A DNA stretch of 64,000 bases from Rhizobium cauense. GTDB lineage: Bacteria > Pseudomonadota > Alphaproteobacteria > Rhizobiales > Rhizobiaceae. The translations under genes were made by a program, and so were the position numbers. Shown piece by piece: positions 34,288 through 45,600 of the stretch. Position 1 is the stretch's first letter. Each line of letters starts with the position of its first letter. The notes under the pieces are model-generated. The model searched no databases. It had not been told where the DNA came from and saw nothing but the letters and a program-made list of their open reading frames with translations. Location of the stretch: assembly GCF_019511525.1 (NCBI RefSeq), contig NZ_JAEUAT010000010.1:124001-188000 (forward strand), given 5' to 3'.

Positions 34288-35016
34288 ATGATGGAGAACC
34301 AAGTCGTTTCCCGTGAAGAATGGCTCGAAGCCCGCCGTGCGCTGCTTCTCAAGGAGAAGGAAGCAACGCATCTGAGGGACAAGGTCAACGCCGAGCGCAT
34401 GGCGCTGCCTTGGGTCAAGATCGAAAAGAACTACGTTTTCGACACCCCTGAAGGAAAGAGAAACCTTGCCGAACTCTTCGATGGCCGCAGCCAGCTGCTG
34501 ATCTATCACTTCATGCTTGGACCCGATTGGGACGCGGGCTGCCCCGGTTGCTCGTTCCTGTCCGACCATGTCGACGGAACGCTGCCGCATCTCAACAATC
34601 ACGATGTCACCTGGGTCGCCGTTTCGCGAGCACCGCTCGCCAAGATTGAGGCCTACAAGAAGCGCATGGGCTGGAAATTCCCTTGGGCCTCATCCTTCGA
34701 CAACAGCTTCAACTTCGACTTCCATGTGTCCTTCAGCCCGGAGGATATGGCGAAGGATACGGTCTTCTACAATTTCGAGGCGATCGAACCCGCCAACGCC
34801 CATGACGAGCTTCCGGGCCTCAGCGCCTTCTACCGGAACGAGAATGGCGAGATCTTCCATACCTATTCGACCTATGCCCGGGGCCTTGAAGAGGCGGTCG
34901 GCACTTTGATGATCCTCGATCGCGCGCCGAAGGGCCGCAACGAAGACAGCACAATGGATTTCGTCAAACGCCACGACGAATACGAGGACGCTCCGAAGAC
35001 GCATTCCTGTCACTGA
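34288..35016 (+). CDS. DUF899 thioredoxin-like protein
   Basis: 242 residues. The family signature is clear: SREEWLEARRALLLKEKEATHLRD, MLGPDWDAGCPGCSFLSDHVDG (a CxxC pair) and GWKFPWASSFDNSFNFDF. The fold resembles thioredoxin/AhpC proteins but the activity is not known. GGAGGAGG precedes ATG 34288. It is the first gene of a three-gene set that is divergent from the MarR gene. Confidence 0.85.
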   Translation: MMENQVVSREEWLEARRALLLKEKEATHLRDKVNAERMALPWVKIEKNYVFDTPEGKRNLAELFDGRSQLLIYHFMLGPDWDAGCPGCSFLSDHVDGTLPHLNNHDVTWVAVSRAPLAKIEAYKKRMGWKFPWASSFDNSFNFDFHVSFSPEDMAKDTVFYNFEAIEPANAHDELPGLSAFYRNENGEIFHTYSTYARGLEEAVGTLMILDRAPKGRNEDSTMDFVKRHDEYEDAPKTHSCH

Positions 35017-35045
35017 ATTTTGCAATCATCACCCAAGGGAGAAGG

Positions 35046-35516
35046 ATGATGGAAACTGCGAAAGTGCTGGAGGAGCATCGCTTCCTCGAAAAGTTGGTGG
35101 GCGTGTGGGACGTCGCCGCGCCGGAAATGAGCGGCGATCAGCGATGGACCGAAATCGTGCGATCGCTGCACGGCATCTGGTTTGTCGGCGAAGGCAGCGG
35201 CCAAATGCCGGGCGGCGGGGCTGCCACAACGATCCTCACCCTCGGCTACAGTGCCGCCCGGGGCAAATACATCGGCAGCTGGATCGGCTCGATGATGGAC
35301 TACATGTGGGTCTACGAGGGCGATCTGTCGCCGGACGGCAAGGTGCTCAACCTCTACACCCGCGGCCCCGATTTCGAGAACGCAGGCGCCGAGCAGGACT
35401 ACCGCGAGCAGATCATCTTCACCGATGATGACCATCGCACGTTCAACTCCTCGGCCAAGCAGCCGGACGGCAGCTGGAAGCAGTTCATGGAAGCGCATTA
35501 TACGCGCAAGCCGTGA
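35046..35516 (+). CDS. DUF1579 family protein
   Basis: 156 residues beginning at ATG 35046 or ATG 35049 (GGGAGAAGG upstream). A single lipocalin-like beta domain with LEKLVGVWDVAAPEMSG, GGAATTILTLGYSAARGKYIGSWIGSMMDYMWVYEG fits DUF1579. Function unknown; it is often paired with DUF899 or VOC genes. It is the middle gene of the operon. Confidence 0.75.
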   Translation: MMETAKVLEEHRFLEKLVGVWDVAAPEMSGDQRWTEIVRSLHGIWFVGEGSGQMPGGGAATTILTLGYSAARGKYIGSWIGSMMDYMWVYEGDLSPDGKVLNLYTRGPDFENAGAEQDYREQIIFTDDDHRTFNSSAKQPDGSWKQFMEAHYTRKP

Positions 35517-35579
35517 TCGCGAGCGAAACTCGACCGGCACTCATGAGAGGCCGGCACCCGTCAAAAAAGGAAAGAGATC

Positions 35580-36368
35580 ATGGCTTCCGATACACATGGA
35601 AAGTTCATCTGGTGCGAATTGATGACGCCGGATACGGCGGCGGCTGCCAAGTTTTATGGTTCGGTAGTCGGCTGGACGACCAAGGAAATGCCGATGGAGG
35701 ATCTGCCGTCCCCCTACACCATCTTCGAGGCGAATGGGCTTGGCGTCGCCGGTATGATGACCTTTCCGGCCGAACTCGAAGGGCAGGGGATTCCGCCGAA
35801 CTGGACGGGTTACGTCGCCGTCGACGATGTCGACCGGTCCGCGAAGGACTTCGAGGCGAATGGCGGCAAGATCCGTCGCGCGCCGGAAGACATCCCGACC
35901 GTCGGTCGCTTCGCCGTTGTCGCCGACCCGCACGGCGCGGTCCTCTGCATCATGACGCCGCTGCCGATGGAGGGTGATACCGGCTGGGAGCCGAAGATGG
36001 GCGAGCCTGGCCATATCGGATGGCACGAACTGATGGCCGGCAACATGGAGGAAGCCTTCGCCTTCTATTCGAAGCTTTTCGGCTGGACGAAGGATCATGA
36101 TTTCGACATGGGCGAAATGGGCGCCTATCGCATCTTTGCCGAGCATGGAACGCAGATCGGCGGGATGATGACAAAGCCCGCCGACGTGCCGGTCTGCTAT
36201 TGGGGCTACTACTTCAACGTGCCGGCGATCGACAGCGCCATCGAGCGCGTCAATGCCGGTGGCGGCAAGGTGGTGTTCGGTCCGATGGAGGTGCCCGGTG
36301 GCAGCTGGGTCATCAATGCGATCGATCCGCAGGGCGCATATTTCTGCCTCGTGGCGCCCGGCCGCTAG
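35580..36368 (+). CDS. VOC-family protein with two glyoxalase-like domains
   Basis: 262 residues with two similar halves of about 125 residues: KFIWCELMTPDTAAAAKFYGSVVGWTTKEM and IGWHELMAGNMEEAFAFYSKLFGWTKDHD. Each has the His/Glu-type metal positions of vicinal oxygen chelate enzymes. The substrate is unknown; related proteins act on small aldehydes or hydroxybutenal-type compounds. It is the last gene of the MarR-linked operon and AAAGGAAAGAGATC precedes its start. Confidence 0.8.
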   Translation: MASDTHGKFIWCELMTPDTAAAAKFYGSVVGWTTKEMPMEDLPSPYTIFEANGLGVAGMMTFPAELEGQGIPPNWTGYVAVDDVDRSAKDFEANGGKIRRAPEDIPTVGRFAVVADPHGAVLCIMTPLPMEGDTGWEPKMGEPGHIGWHELMAGNMEEAFAFYSKLFGWTKDHDFDMGEMGAYRIFAEHGTQIGGMMTKPADVPVCYWGYYFNVPAIDSAIERVNAGGGKVVFGPMEVPGGSWVINAIDPQGAYFCLVAPGR

Positions 36369-36691
36369 CCCATCCCATATGCTCCTTTCAGCTTCGCCGT
36401 GAGACGGTGGCCGCCATCTCGCGGCGAAGCTGTGTTCGGGCTCGGGTGGCGTGACGTGTCGAATCGAGGGCCTGGAAATACCCTGCTGGCAACGCCCAAG
36501 GTGCGTTTGTATTTCATTAATTTTATTAGAATTTTAGCAGTTCAAACCACGCTAGGGGCTCCGCTGTTAACTCTTCCTCAAACATTTTTGGGTGGATGCA
36601 TAACCGGCTATGTCTGAAGCCGCCGCAAGTATTGATTTTGGTTCTTCCGCGTAATTGATTGACCCTAGTTTCACATTGGGGTTGTTTTGTT
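36369..36691. other. Intergenic region before the giant adhesin
   Basis: 323 bp without a gene. It starts with a long hairpin, CAGCTTCGCCG (36389-36399) with CGGCGAAGCTG (36422-36432), whose loop also pairs (GAGA with TCTC). The hairpin probably ends the VOC transcript, though no U tract follows. From about 36505 to 36690 the sequence becomes distinctly AT-rich and should hold the adhesin promoter; I find no clear consensus boxes. Confidence 0.6.
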
Positions 36692-39600
36692 ATGTCTATC
36701 GAAGATCCGCGCATTTCCGCTACTGCAAGCGAAAACGTCTCGCACGACTTCCGCCAGGACATTCATGAAGACGCAAGTATTGAGGCTTCCGCTCGTCAGG
36801 GCGTAGAGGTCGCGCAGGCCGAAAATAGCCAGCAGCCTGACAAGAGCGACCGCGTGCCGGCGGCTCAGCAGGTGGTCGCTGCCAACGCCAATCCGACCGA
36901 AATCGTCCCGGATCAGAACAACGTCGCCCATCTTCCGGCTGACGTCGCGATCGACGACATCCGCGTCGAGGGCAATAATCTCGTGCTCGTTCAGGCCGAC
37001 GGCACGGAAATCGTCATCGTCAACGGCGCTCTGCATGTGCCGACCTTCCTGCTCGGCGAAGTCGAACTGCCGCAGCAGGCGGTCATCGCCGCTCTCGAAC
37101 AGAGCAACATCAACGTCGCGGCTGGTCCTGATGGCTCCTACACGGCAAGTGCCGGCACCCCGAGCTCAGGCGCGGAATTCCAGGACGCGATCCAGCCGGA
37201 TCCGAACGATCCGCTGCAGCTTGCCCAACTGCTGGCCGACACACAGCAGCCCGATCCAGGCCTCGGCGAACGCCGCGAACTGTTCGATGACCAGCCGACC
37301 ATTTTTGCAGACCGGACGACAAACCTCAGCCTGACGGAAACGGAAGGCGAGGAGGGCGGCTTCGAAACACAGTCGATGAGCGGCACGTTCGGCTTCGATG
37401 GTGGCGCAAATGTCGGTCAGATCACTGCCGTCCAGTTCGTCGATTCGCTCAACATGAACGAAGGAACGAACACCGGTTCTCACGTCGATCTGACGTCCGA
37501 TGGCAAGCCCGTCGTCATCACGGTGAATGGCCTGACGATCACCGGCAGCGTCGACGGTCAACCTGTCTTCGTGCTGACCGTTACCAACACGGCAACCGGC
37601 GCCTTCACCTTCACGCAATTCGCCCCGCTCGATCATCCGGATAAGGGCGAGGCGGGCCTGGACGACATTTTGCGCCTGCAGTTCAGCTACACCGTTACCG
37701 ACAAGGACGGCGACGCGGTCACGGGCATTGCCTCGGTCGACATCAACGACGGTGGTCCGTCGATCGGTGACGCAGTCAGCCCGAGCACGATCGACGAGTC
37801 GGACCTGCTTTCCGGTGAAGGCAGCAATGCAAGCGTTGAGAACGTCTCCCTCGGCATTCATTGGGGTGCCGACGCGGGCGAGCATCGTGACCTGACCTTC
37901 TCGAATGTTCAGGATCAGCTTAGCGGCCTGAAGTCGGATGGTCAGACCGTTCAGTTTGAAATCTCCGCAGACGGTCACACGCTCACCGGCTTCGTAGGCG
38001 AGGGCGAAGGCCGCACCGAAGTCTTCGTCGTCACGCTCGATCCGAAGGCCGCAAATGGCGCCTACAGCTTCACGCTGCTGCAGCCGCTCGACCATCCGCA
38101 GAACTCCGAAACCGGCAACACGCAGCTCGGCCTGAGCTTCAATTTCGTCGCGAGCGACGCCGACGGCGATACGGCGAACGGCTCGTTTGCGGTCGATGTC
38201 AACGACGACGTGCCGACGGCAACTGGTACCGGGGCTACGGTCACAGAGGCCGCTGGGGCACAAGGCGCGTTCATTCCGCAAACGGCGACTGGAAATCTTG
38301 ACTTCCATCAGGGCGCCGACGGCGCCCAAGTGACGAACATCACTTACCGCTTCGACACCGCGGTCATGGAAATGCCGGAGAAGGAGGGCGAGGAAATCGA
38401 GTTCCACGCGCTGACCTCCAACGGCAACCAGATTGTTGTCACGACGTCAGTCGACGGACTGACGGTGACCGGCAAGGTCGGTGACGTCACAATCTTCACC
38501 CTGCACGTCACGGACCCCAAGACCGGCGCCTACACCTTCACGCAGACCGGCCCGATCGACCATCCGGACAAGAACGACACCGGTGCCTCCGACACCCTGC
38601 GCATGGTCTTCGACTTTACGGTGACGGATGGCGACGGCGATAAGACCGCCTGGGATAAAGGCACCTTGACGATCGACGTCCGCGACGACGGTCCGACTGC
38701 CTCCTTCTCGAATACGGTAACGGTTACAGAGGCGGCGACGAACGCTGGCGCCTTCGCCGAGCAGACGGCCAATGGCACGCTCGTCTTCAAGCCGGGTGCC
38801 GACGGTGCGGAGGTGACGAACATCGCCTACCGCTTTGGCACCTCGATCATGGAAATGGGGGAGAAGGAAGGCGAGAGCATCGAGTTTCACACGCTGACCT
38901 CCAACGGCAAGCAGATTGTTGTCACGACGTCAGTCGACGGCCTGACGGTGACCGGCAAGGTCGGTGATGTCACGATCTTCACCCTGCACGTGACGGACGC
39001 CAAGACCGGCGCCTATACCTTTACGCAGACCGGCCCGATCGATCATCCCGACAAGAATGAGGCTGGTGCATCGGATTCGCTGCGCATGGTCTTCGATTTT
39101 ACCGTCACCGATGGCGACGGCGATACCGCCACCAACGCGGTGCAGGTCGATATCCGCGACGACGCTCCGACGACGACGCAGGCGGACCGTTACATCACCG
39201 TCAGCGAGGGTGACATCAACGGCGCAACGCCGGACACGGGTTCCAAGAGCTTCACGATCGACTATGGTGCTGACGGCGCCGGCAAGACAACCTTCACCGG
39301 CAAGGTTCACCTCGATATCGGCGGCGGCCTGGCCGGCAATGTCGATTTCACGCTCTCCGGTCCTGGTGCGACCTACACGTCGCCGCTGACCTCGCATGGT
39401 CAGCCGGTCATCTTCACGCTGTCGGCAGATGGCACGAAGATCATCGGTTACGTCGGCGACATCACTCATCCCGTTATCGAGCTCTCCGCAAACGGCACGA
39501 CCGTGACCGCGCAGCTCTACCAGACGGTCGATCACATCGCACTCGCCGACGGATCGACGATCAAGGACAACATTCGCGTCGATGCCACCCTGTCCTTCAA

Positions 39601-42600
39601 GGACAGCGACGGCGATACGGTCAACAGCATCATCCGTGTCAACGTGGCTGATGCCGGCCCGACGATCACTGGCACTGCGCAGCAGGTCAACCTGCTCGCC
39701 AACGGCGATTTCCGCAGCGCCACCTGGCATCCCGAGGGCTGGGACAACGGCGGCTGGGCCGGTTCGGCTACCGCCGACATCGGCTGGAAGGTCGCAGGAA
39801 CGGGCACTGTTCAGCTCGAGCGCGTCAGCAGCGGTTATCAGGGCGTCTCCACCAGCAATGGTGCCCCCATGGTCGACATGGGTTCCTCGCCCGGCAACAC
39901 GACGATTTCGCAGGACATCACCGGTCTGAATGCCGGCGATAGCTACACCCTCAAGTTCGACTATGGCGCGCCGGTCCCGGCCAGTGCGCGTCTAGAAGTC
40001 TTCTGGAACGGTGTCAGCCTCGGCGTCTACGATCCGGCCAAGCTGATGACGACGGAGTCCATCACCGTAAAGGCGAACGGGGGTACGAATACGCTCACCT
40101 TCCAGGAGATCGGGGATGGTAACGACAACCATGGTACCTATCTCGCCAATGTCAGCCTGACGCATGGCAGCCAGGTTCCGGTTTTCACCGAATCGGCCGG
40201 CGAAGATGCCAAGGACATTTCATTCGAGCTTGCGGCGGGTCATCAGTTTACCTACGGCCCGGATGGTGCAGGCAAGGTAGTGCTCGGCACAGCAACGGTT
40301 GCCACGGCGTCGGGCATCGCCCTGACGCTTGATCCGTCATCCTACAGCTATCAGGACGGCAAGCTGGTCATCAAGCCCGGCTCGTTCGAGGTGCTGAACG
40401 CCGGCGAAATCGCCACCGTCACCATCCCCTTCACGGTGACTGACTCCGACGGTACCAGCAAGACCGGCTACTACCAGATCCAGATAACCGGCGCTAATGA
40501 TGTGGCCTCGATCGCCGGCAACCACCTGAGCACCGTTCAGGAAGATGGCACGCTTCACGCAATGGGAACGCTCAAGGTCACCGACATCGACAGCGGTGAG
40601 GCGCATTTCCAGACGCCGACTACGGCGTCCCTGTCTGGCGCCTACGGCACATTTACCTTCGATCCGGCAAACGGCCAGTGGAGCTACAACCTCGACAATG
40701 GCAAGGCGCAGGAACTCCGCCAGGGACAGACGGTCAACGAGACGCTGACAGTCTTTTCCGCCGATGGCACGGCATCGCAGACGATCACTGTGGCCGTCAA
40801 AGGTGTAAACGACACGCCGGTCGCCGTTGTTGACACCAACACGGCAACGGAAGCCGGCGTCGGCACGTCAGGCGATTGGCTTGCGCAGGGCAATGTCCTG
40901 ACCAACGATACCGATGCTGACGCGGGCGACACGAAGACCGTCATCGGCGTCGTCGATGCTGAAAACCACCACGGAGTTTCCGGCTTCGGCGGTTTCGCCA
41001 TTGAGGGCAAGTATGGCTACCTGGTCCTCGGTTCCGACGGCAAGTATCTCTACACCCTGAATAATTTCGATGCCGATACGCAGGCATTGAAGCAGGATGC
41101 GGTCGTGACCGAAGTCTTCACCTACACGATGAAGGATGCCTCGGGCGCAACCTCGTCGGCAACGCTGACGATCAGCATCACCGGCACCAACGATGCACCG
41201 ATCGCCTGGGCTGATGTCAGCAAGAGCGTCGTCATCGAGGACGGCGTGCTCGCCGGCCACGCAAATGCAACGGGCAACGTTCTGTCGAACGATACCGATA
41301 TCGACAGCGACGGCAACCTCAAGCAGGTCGTCGGCATCGCATCGGGCGCCAAGTTCGGTTCGGTGTCCGGAGGCGTGGACACGGCTGTTGTCGGAAAATA
41401 CGGTTCGATCACCCTCGATAAGGACGGCAACTGGACCTATACGCTCAACAACAGCGATCCTGACACCGAGGCGCTGAAGAAGGGCGAGATCGCCAAGGAC
41501 GTCTTCACCTACACGATGACCGATGCCCACGGCGCAACGTCGACCACGACGCTGACGATCGAGATCAAGGGCGCCAACGACGCGCCGACGATCACCGCAG
41601 GTCCGGTTTCCAACGAACTGACGGAGCAGGGCACGGGCGTTCCTGGGACGGCCACCGCAACGGTCAAGCTGGCGATCGGCGACGTCGATGATGACGACAA
41701 GGCCAGCTACAACACGGCGGGCTGGACGCCGAAGGGCAACAACACTTACGCCATGGAGACGGCTCACGGCACAGTCACGCTCAATACCAAGTCGGGCGAA
41801 ATGACCTTTGTGCTCAGCCAGAGCAAGTCCGACTCGCTCAACATCAACGATACCGTCACCGACTCCGTCACCGTCACCGTCAAGGACCAGAACGGCGCTT
41901 CGGCGTCGAAGACGGTCGATTTCACCATCCGCGGTTCCAACGACGCAGCCGTGATCACCGGCAAGGCCGCTGACACGGTTACCGAAGCGGGCGGTGCCAA
42001 CAATGCGCAGCCGGGAACCCCGACGGTCGCGGGCGAGCTGCATGCGACCGATGTCGACAACAGCGCTGCTTTCGACGTCAAGACGAATGTTGCCACGACC
42101 TACGGTCACTTCAGCATCACCGCTGGTGGCGCGTGGACCTACACGCTCGACAACAGCAACGGAGACGTGCAGAAGCTCAATACGAGCAGCACGCCGCTGC
42201 ATGACCTCATCACCGTCACTACTGCTGACGGAACGACGAAGGTCATCGACATCACCATCAACGGCGCCAACGATGCCGCCGTGCTCTCCAGTGCCACCCG
42301 CAATCTGGAGGAAACAAACAGCGTCCTGACCGCCAGTGGAAAGCTGACGATCACCGATGTCGACAGCCCGGAGACGTTCAAGACTGAAACCGTCAGCGGC
42401 CAATACGGCAGCCTGACGATCAAGGCGGACGGCACCTGGAATTACACCGCGAGCTCTGCCCATAACGAATTCGTCAAAGGCACTGTTTACAGCGACGTCT
42501 TCACGGTCACCTCGGACGATGGGACGAAGACGTCGGTTACCATCAACATCACCGGCACCAACGACGCCCCTGTTATCACCAGCGGCGAGACGGCCAGCGT

Positions 42601-45600
42601 TGCTGAAAACACCAAGTTCGTGATGGCGCTCACCTCCACCGACCCGGATGGCGGCACCGTGACCTATTCGGTCGTCGATGGTAAGGACAAGAGCCTGTTT
42701 ACTGTTGTCGATGGCAATCTCGTCTTCAAGACGGCGCCAGACTACGAGAACCCGAACCACCCGAACTGGTTAGACCACAGCAACACCTACGAAGTCGTGG
42801 TCAAGGCTGACGACGGCAAGGGCGGTTTCGACTATCAGACCATCAAGGTCAGCGTCACCAACGTCAACGAAGCGCCGGTTCTGTCTCCTGAAACCCGTGC
42901 CGTCACGTACGAGGAAAACGACAGCGGCGTCCGCCTGCTCTTCAACGCCACGCTCAGCGATCCCGACTTCCCGTCGAACTTCGATGGCGGCTCCATCAAG
43001 GTCGAGCTCGGCGGCGCGGTTGCGGGCGACAAGCTCATTCTGGCAAATGACGGCTTTGTCCGCCTGTCCGGCTCAAACGTGCAGGTTTGGCATTTGAGCG
43101 GCTGGCAGACGGTCGGCACCATCAACGGCATCGGCAGCACCTCGCTGACGATCTCGCTGAACGACCATGCGGACCGTGCTGACGTCGAGACGGTGCTTCG
43201 CAGCCTGTCCTTCACCTCGACCTCCGACGATCCGACCTCGGCTGATCGCACCGCCACCATCACCTTCAACGATGGCGGCAACGACGGCAGCGGCCCGTCC
43301 CTGTCGGACGCCTCGACGATCACCATCCATGTCGATCCATGCAATGACGATCCGGTCATTACCTCGAATGACGGCGGCTCTTCGGCGAATATCTCGGTCA
43401 GCGAGAACCAGACGGCTGTAACGAAGGTGACTTCGGACGATCGTGATGGTGGCGCGCCAGTCTATTCGATCAAGCAGACGTGGGGCACGGACTACAACAA
43501 ATTCGTGATCGACCCGAAGACCGGAGTGCTGTCCTTCAAGACCACGCCGGACTATGAAAACCCGCAGGACGGCAATCACAACAACAAGTATGTCGTCGAT
43601 GTCCAGGTTTCGGACGGACACGGCGGCTATGACGTCCAGACGCTCACTGTCACCGTCACCGACGTCAACGAAGCGCCGGTTCTGACCCCGGACTCTGCGG
43701 CGATCACCTTCACCGAGAACACGGCCGCGATGCAGCTGATGTCCGGCGCGAAGCTGACTGATCCGGATCAGCCTTCGAATTTCGGTGGCGGCACGATCAC
43801 GGTCTCGCTCGGAGAAACGGCTGTCGCCGGCGACCAGCTGTCGCTGGTCAACGCAAACGGTGTCACCATCTCGAACAACGTCATCAAGGTCGGCAACGAC
43901 AGCGTCGGAACAGTATCCGGCTATGGTTCGACCTCGTTGACGATCACGCTGAACAGCAACGCCAATCCGAGCGAAGTCGAGGCGATCCTCAAGGCGCTCG
44001 CATATAGGTCGACGTCCGAAAACCCGACCGGCGCCGATCGCGTCGCTACGATCACCTTCAACGACGGCGGCCACGACGGCAGCGGCGGTCCGCTTTCCGA
44101 CACCTCGCACATCACGATTCATGTGACGCCGATCAACGATGCACCCGAGACGAACGCGGCATCCGGCAGTGGAAACGAGGATGCGTCCTCGATCTCGGTG
44201 GCCCTGTCGGGCAGCGACATCGACGGCTCGGTCGTATCCTACAAGATCACGGACCTGCCTGCGAACGGCAAGCTTTACAGCGACGCCGGCCTGACGCATG
44301 CGATTGCCGCCGGTGACACGGTGAGCGGTTCGACGGTCTACTTCGTGCCGAATGCGAACTACAACGGCACGGTGACCTTCCAGTATGCGGCGGTCGACAA
44401 CAACGGCCTTGCGGACGCCAGCCCGGCGACGGCGACAATCACGGTGGCCTCGATCAACGATCCGGCGGTCCTGACGCCGGTCAACGTTAACCTGACGGAA
44501 ACCGACGCGGCGCTGAGCACGTCCGGTCAGCTGTCGATCAGCGATATCGACAGCCCGGCGACCTTCGTGGCGCAGACGGGCGTTGCCGGCTCGAACGGCT
44601 ACGGCAAGTTCACGATCACCGCGGTCGGCGCCTGGACCTACGTGGCCAACACGGCGCACAACGAGTTCGTCGACGGCCAGCACTACACCGACAGCGTGAC
44701 GGTGACGTCCGCCGACGGCACGACGACGACGGTGACGGTCGACATTCTCGGCACCAATGACGCGCCTGAGACCAACGCGGCTTCCGGCAATGGAAACGAG
44801 GATGCGGCTTCGATCTCGGTGGCTCTGTCGGGTGGCGACGTCGACGGCTCTGTGGCGTCCTATAAAATCACCGACCTTCCGGCGAACGGCAAACTCTACA
44901 GCGATGCCGATCTGACGACCGAACTTCATGCCGGCGACACTGTGAGCGGCTCGACGGTCTATTTCCGTCCCGATGCAAACTACAGCGGTGCGGCGAGCTT
45001 CCACTACGCGGCCGTGGACAACAACGGACTGGCAGACAGCACGTCGGCGACGGCAACAATCAATATCACGCCGGTCAACGACGCACCCGTCATCACCTCT
45101 AACGGTGGTGGCGATACGGCGGTTGTCTCGATCGACGAAAACGCGACGGCTGTGACGACCGTTACGGCGACCGACGTCGATACCGCGGCGGCCAACCTCG
45201 TCTATTCGATCGTCGGCGGCGACGACCAGAGCCTGTTCAAGATCGACAGCGCCACTGGTGTTCTGAGCTTCAAGGATGCGCCGGATTTCGAGCATCCGCT
45301 CGATAACGGCAGCAACAACGTCTACAACGTCGTCGTTCGCGTATCCGACGGCGACAAGTTTGACACCCAGACGATCAACGTCACGGTGAAGGATCTCCAG
45401 GAGAACGTTGCGCCCGTCCTGACTTTGTCGAACAGCGCCTATGTCCTCGATCAGTTCAACCAGAATGCCTACAACGGCAACGATGGTACCGCGAACTGGA
45501 AGACGGACTGGATCGAATACGGTGAAGGCGGCGGCAATGCTGCGACCACCGGCGATGTCCGGGTAAGTAACGGAGCTCTCATTCTCACTGATACGGATGC

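Noticed and set aside
36659..36691. Start of the adhesin 11 codons earlier
   Set aside because: The extension has no ribosome binding site and reads through the AT-rich leader; ATG 36692 fits better.
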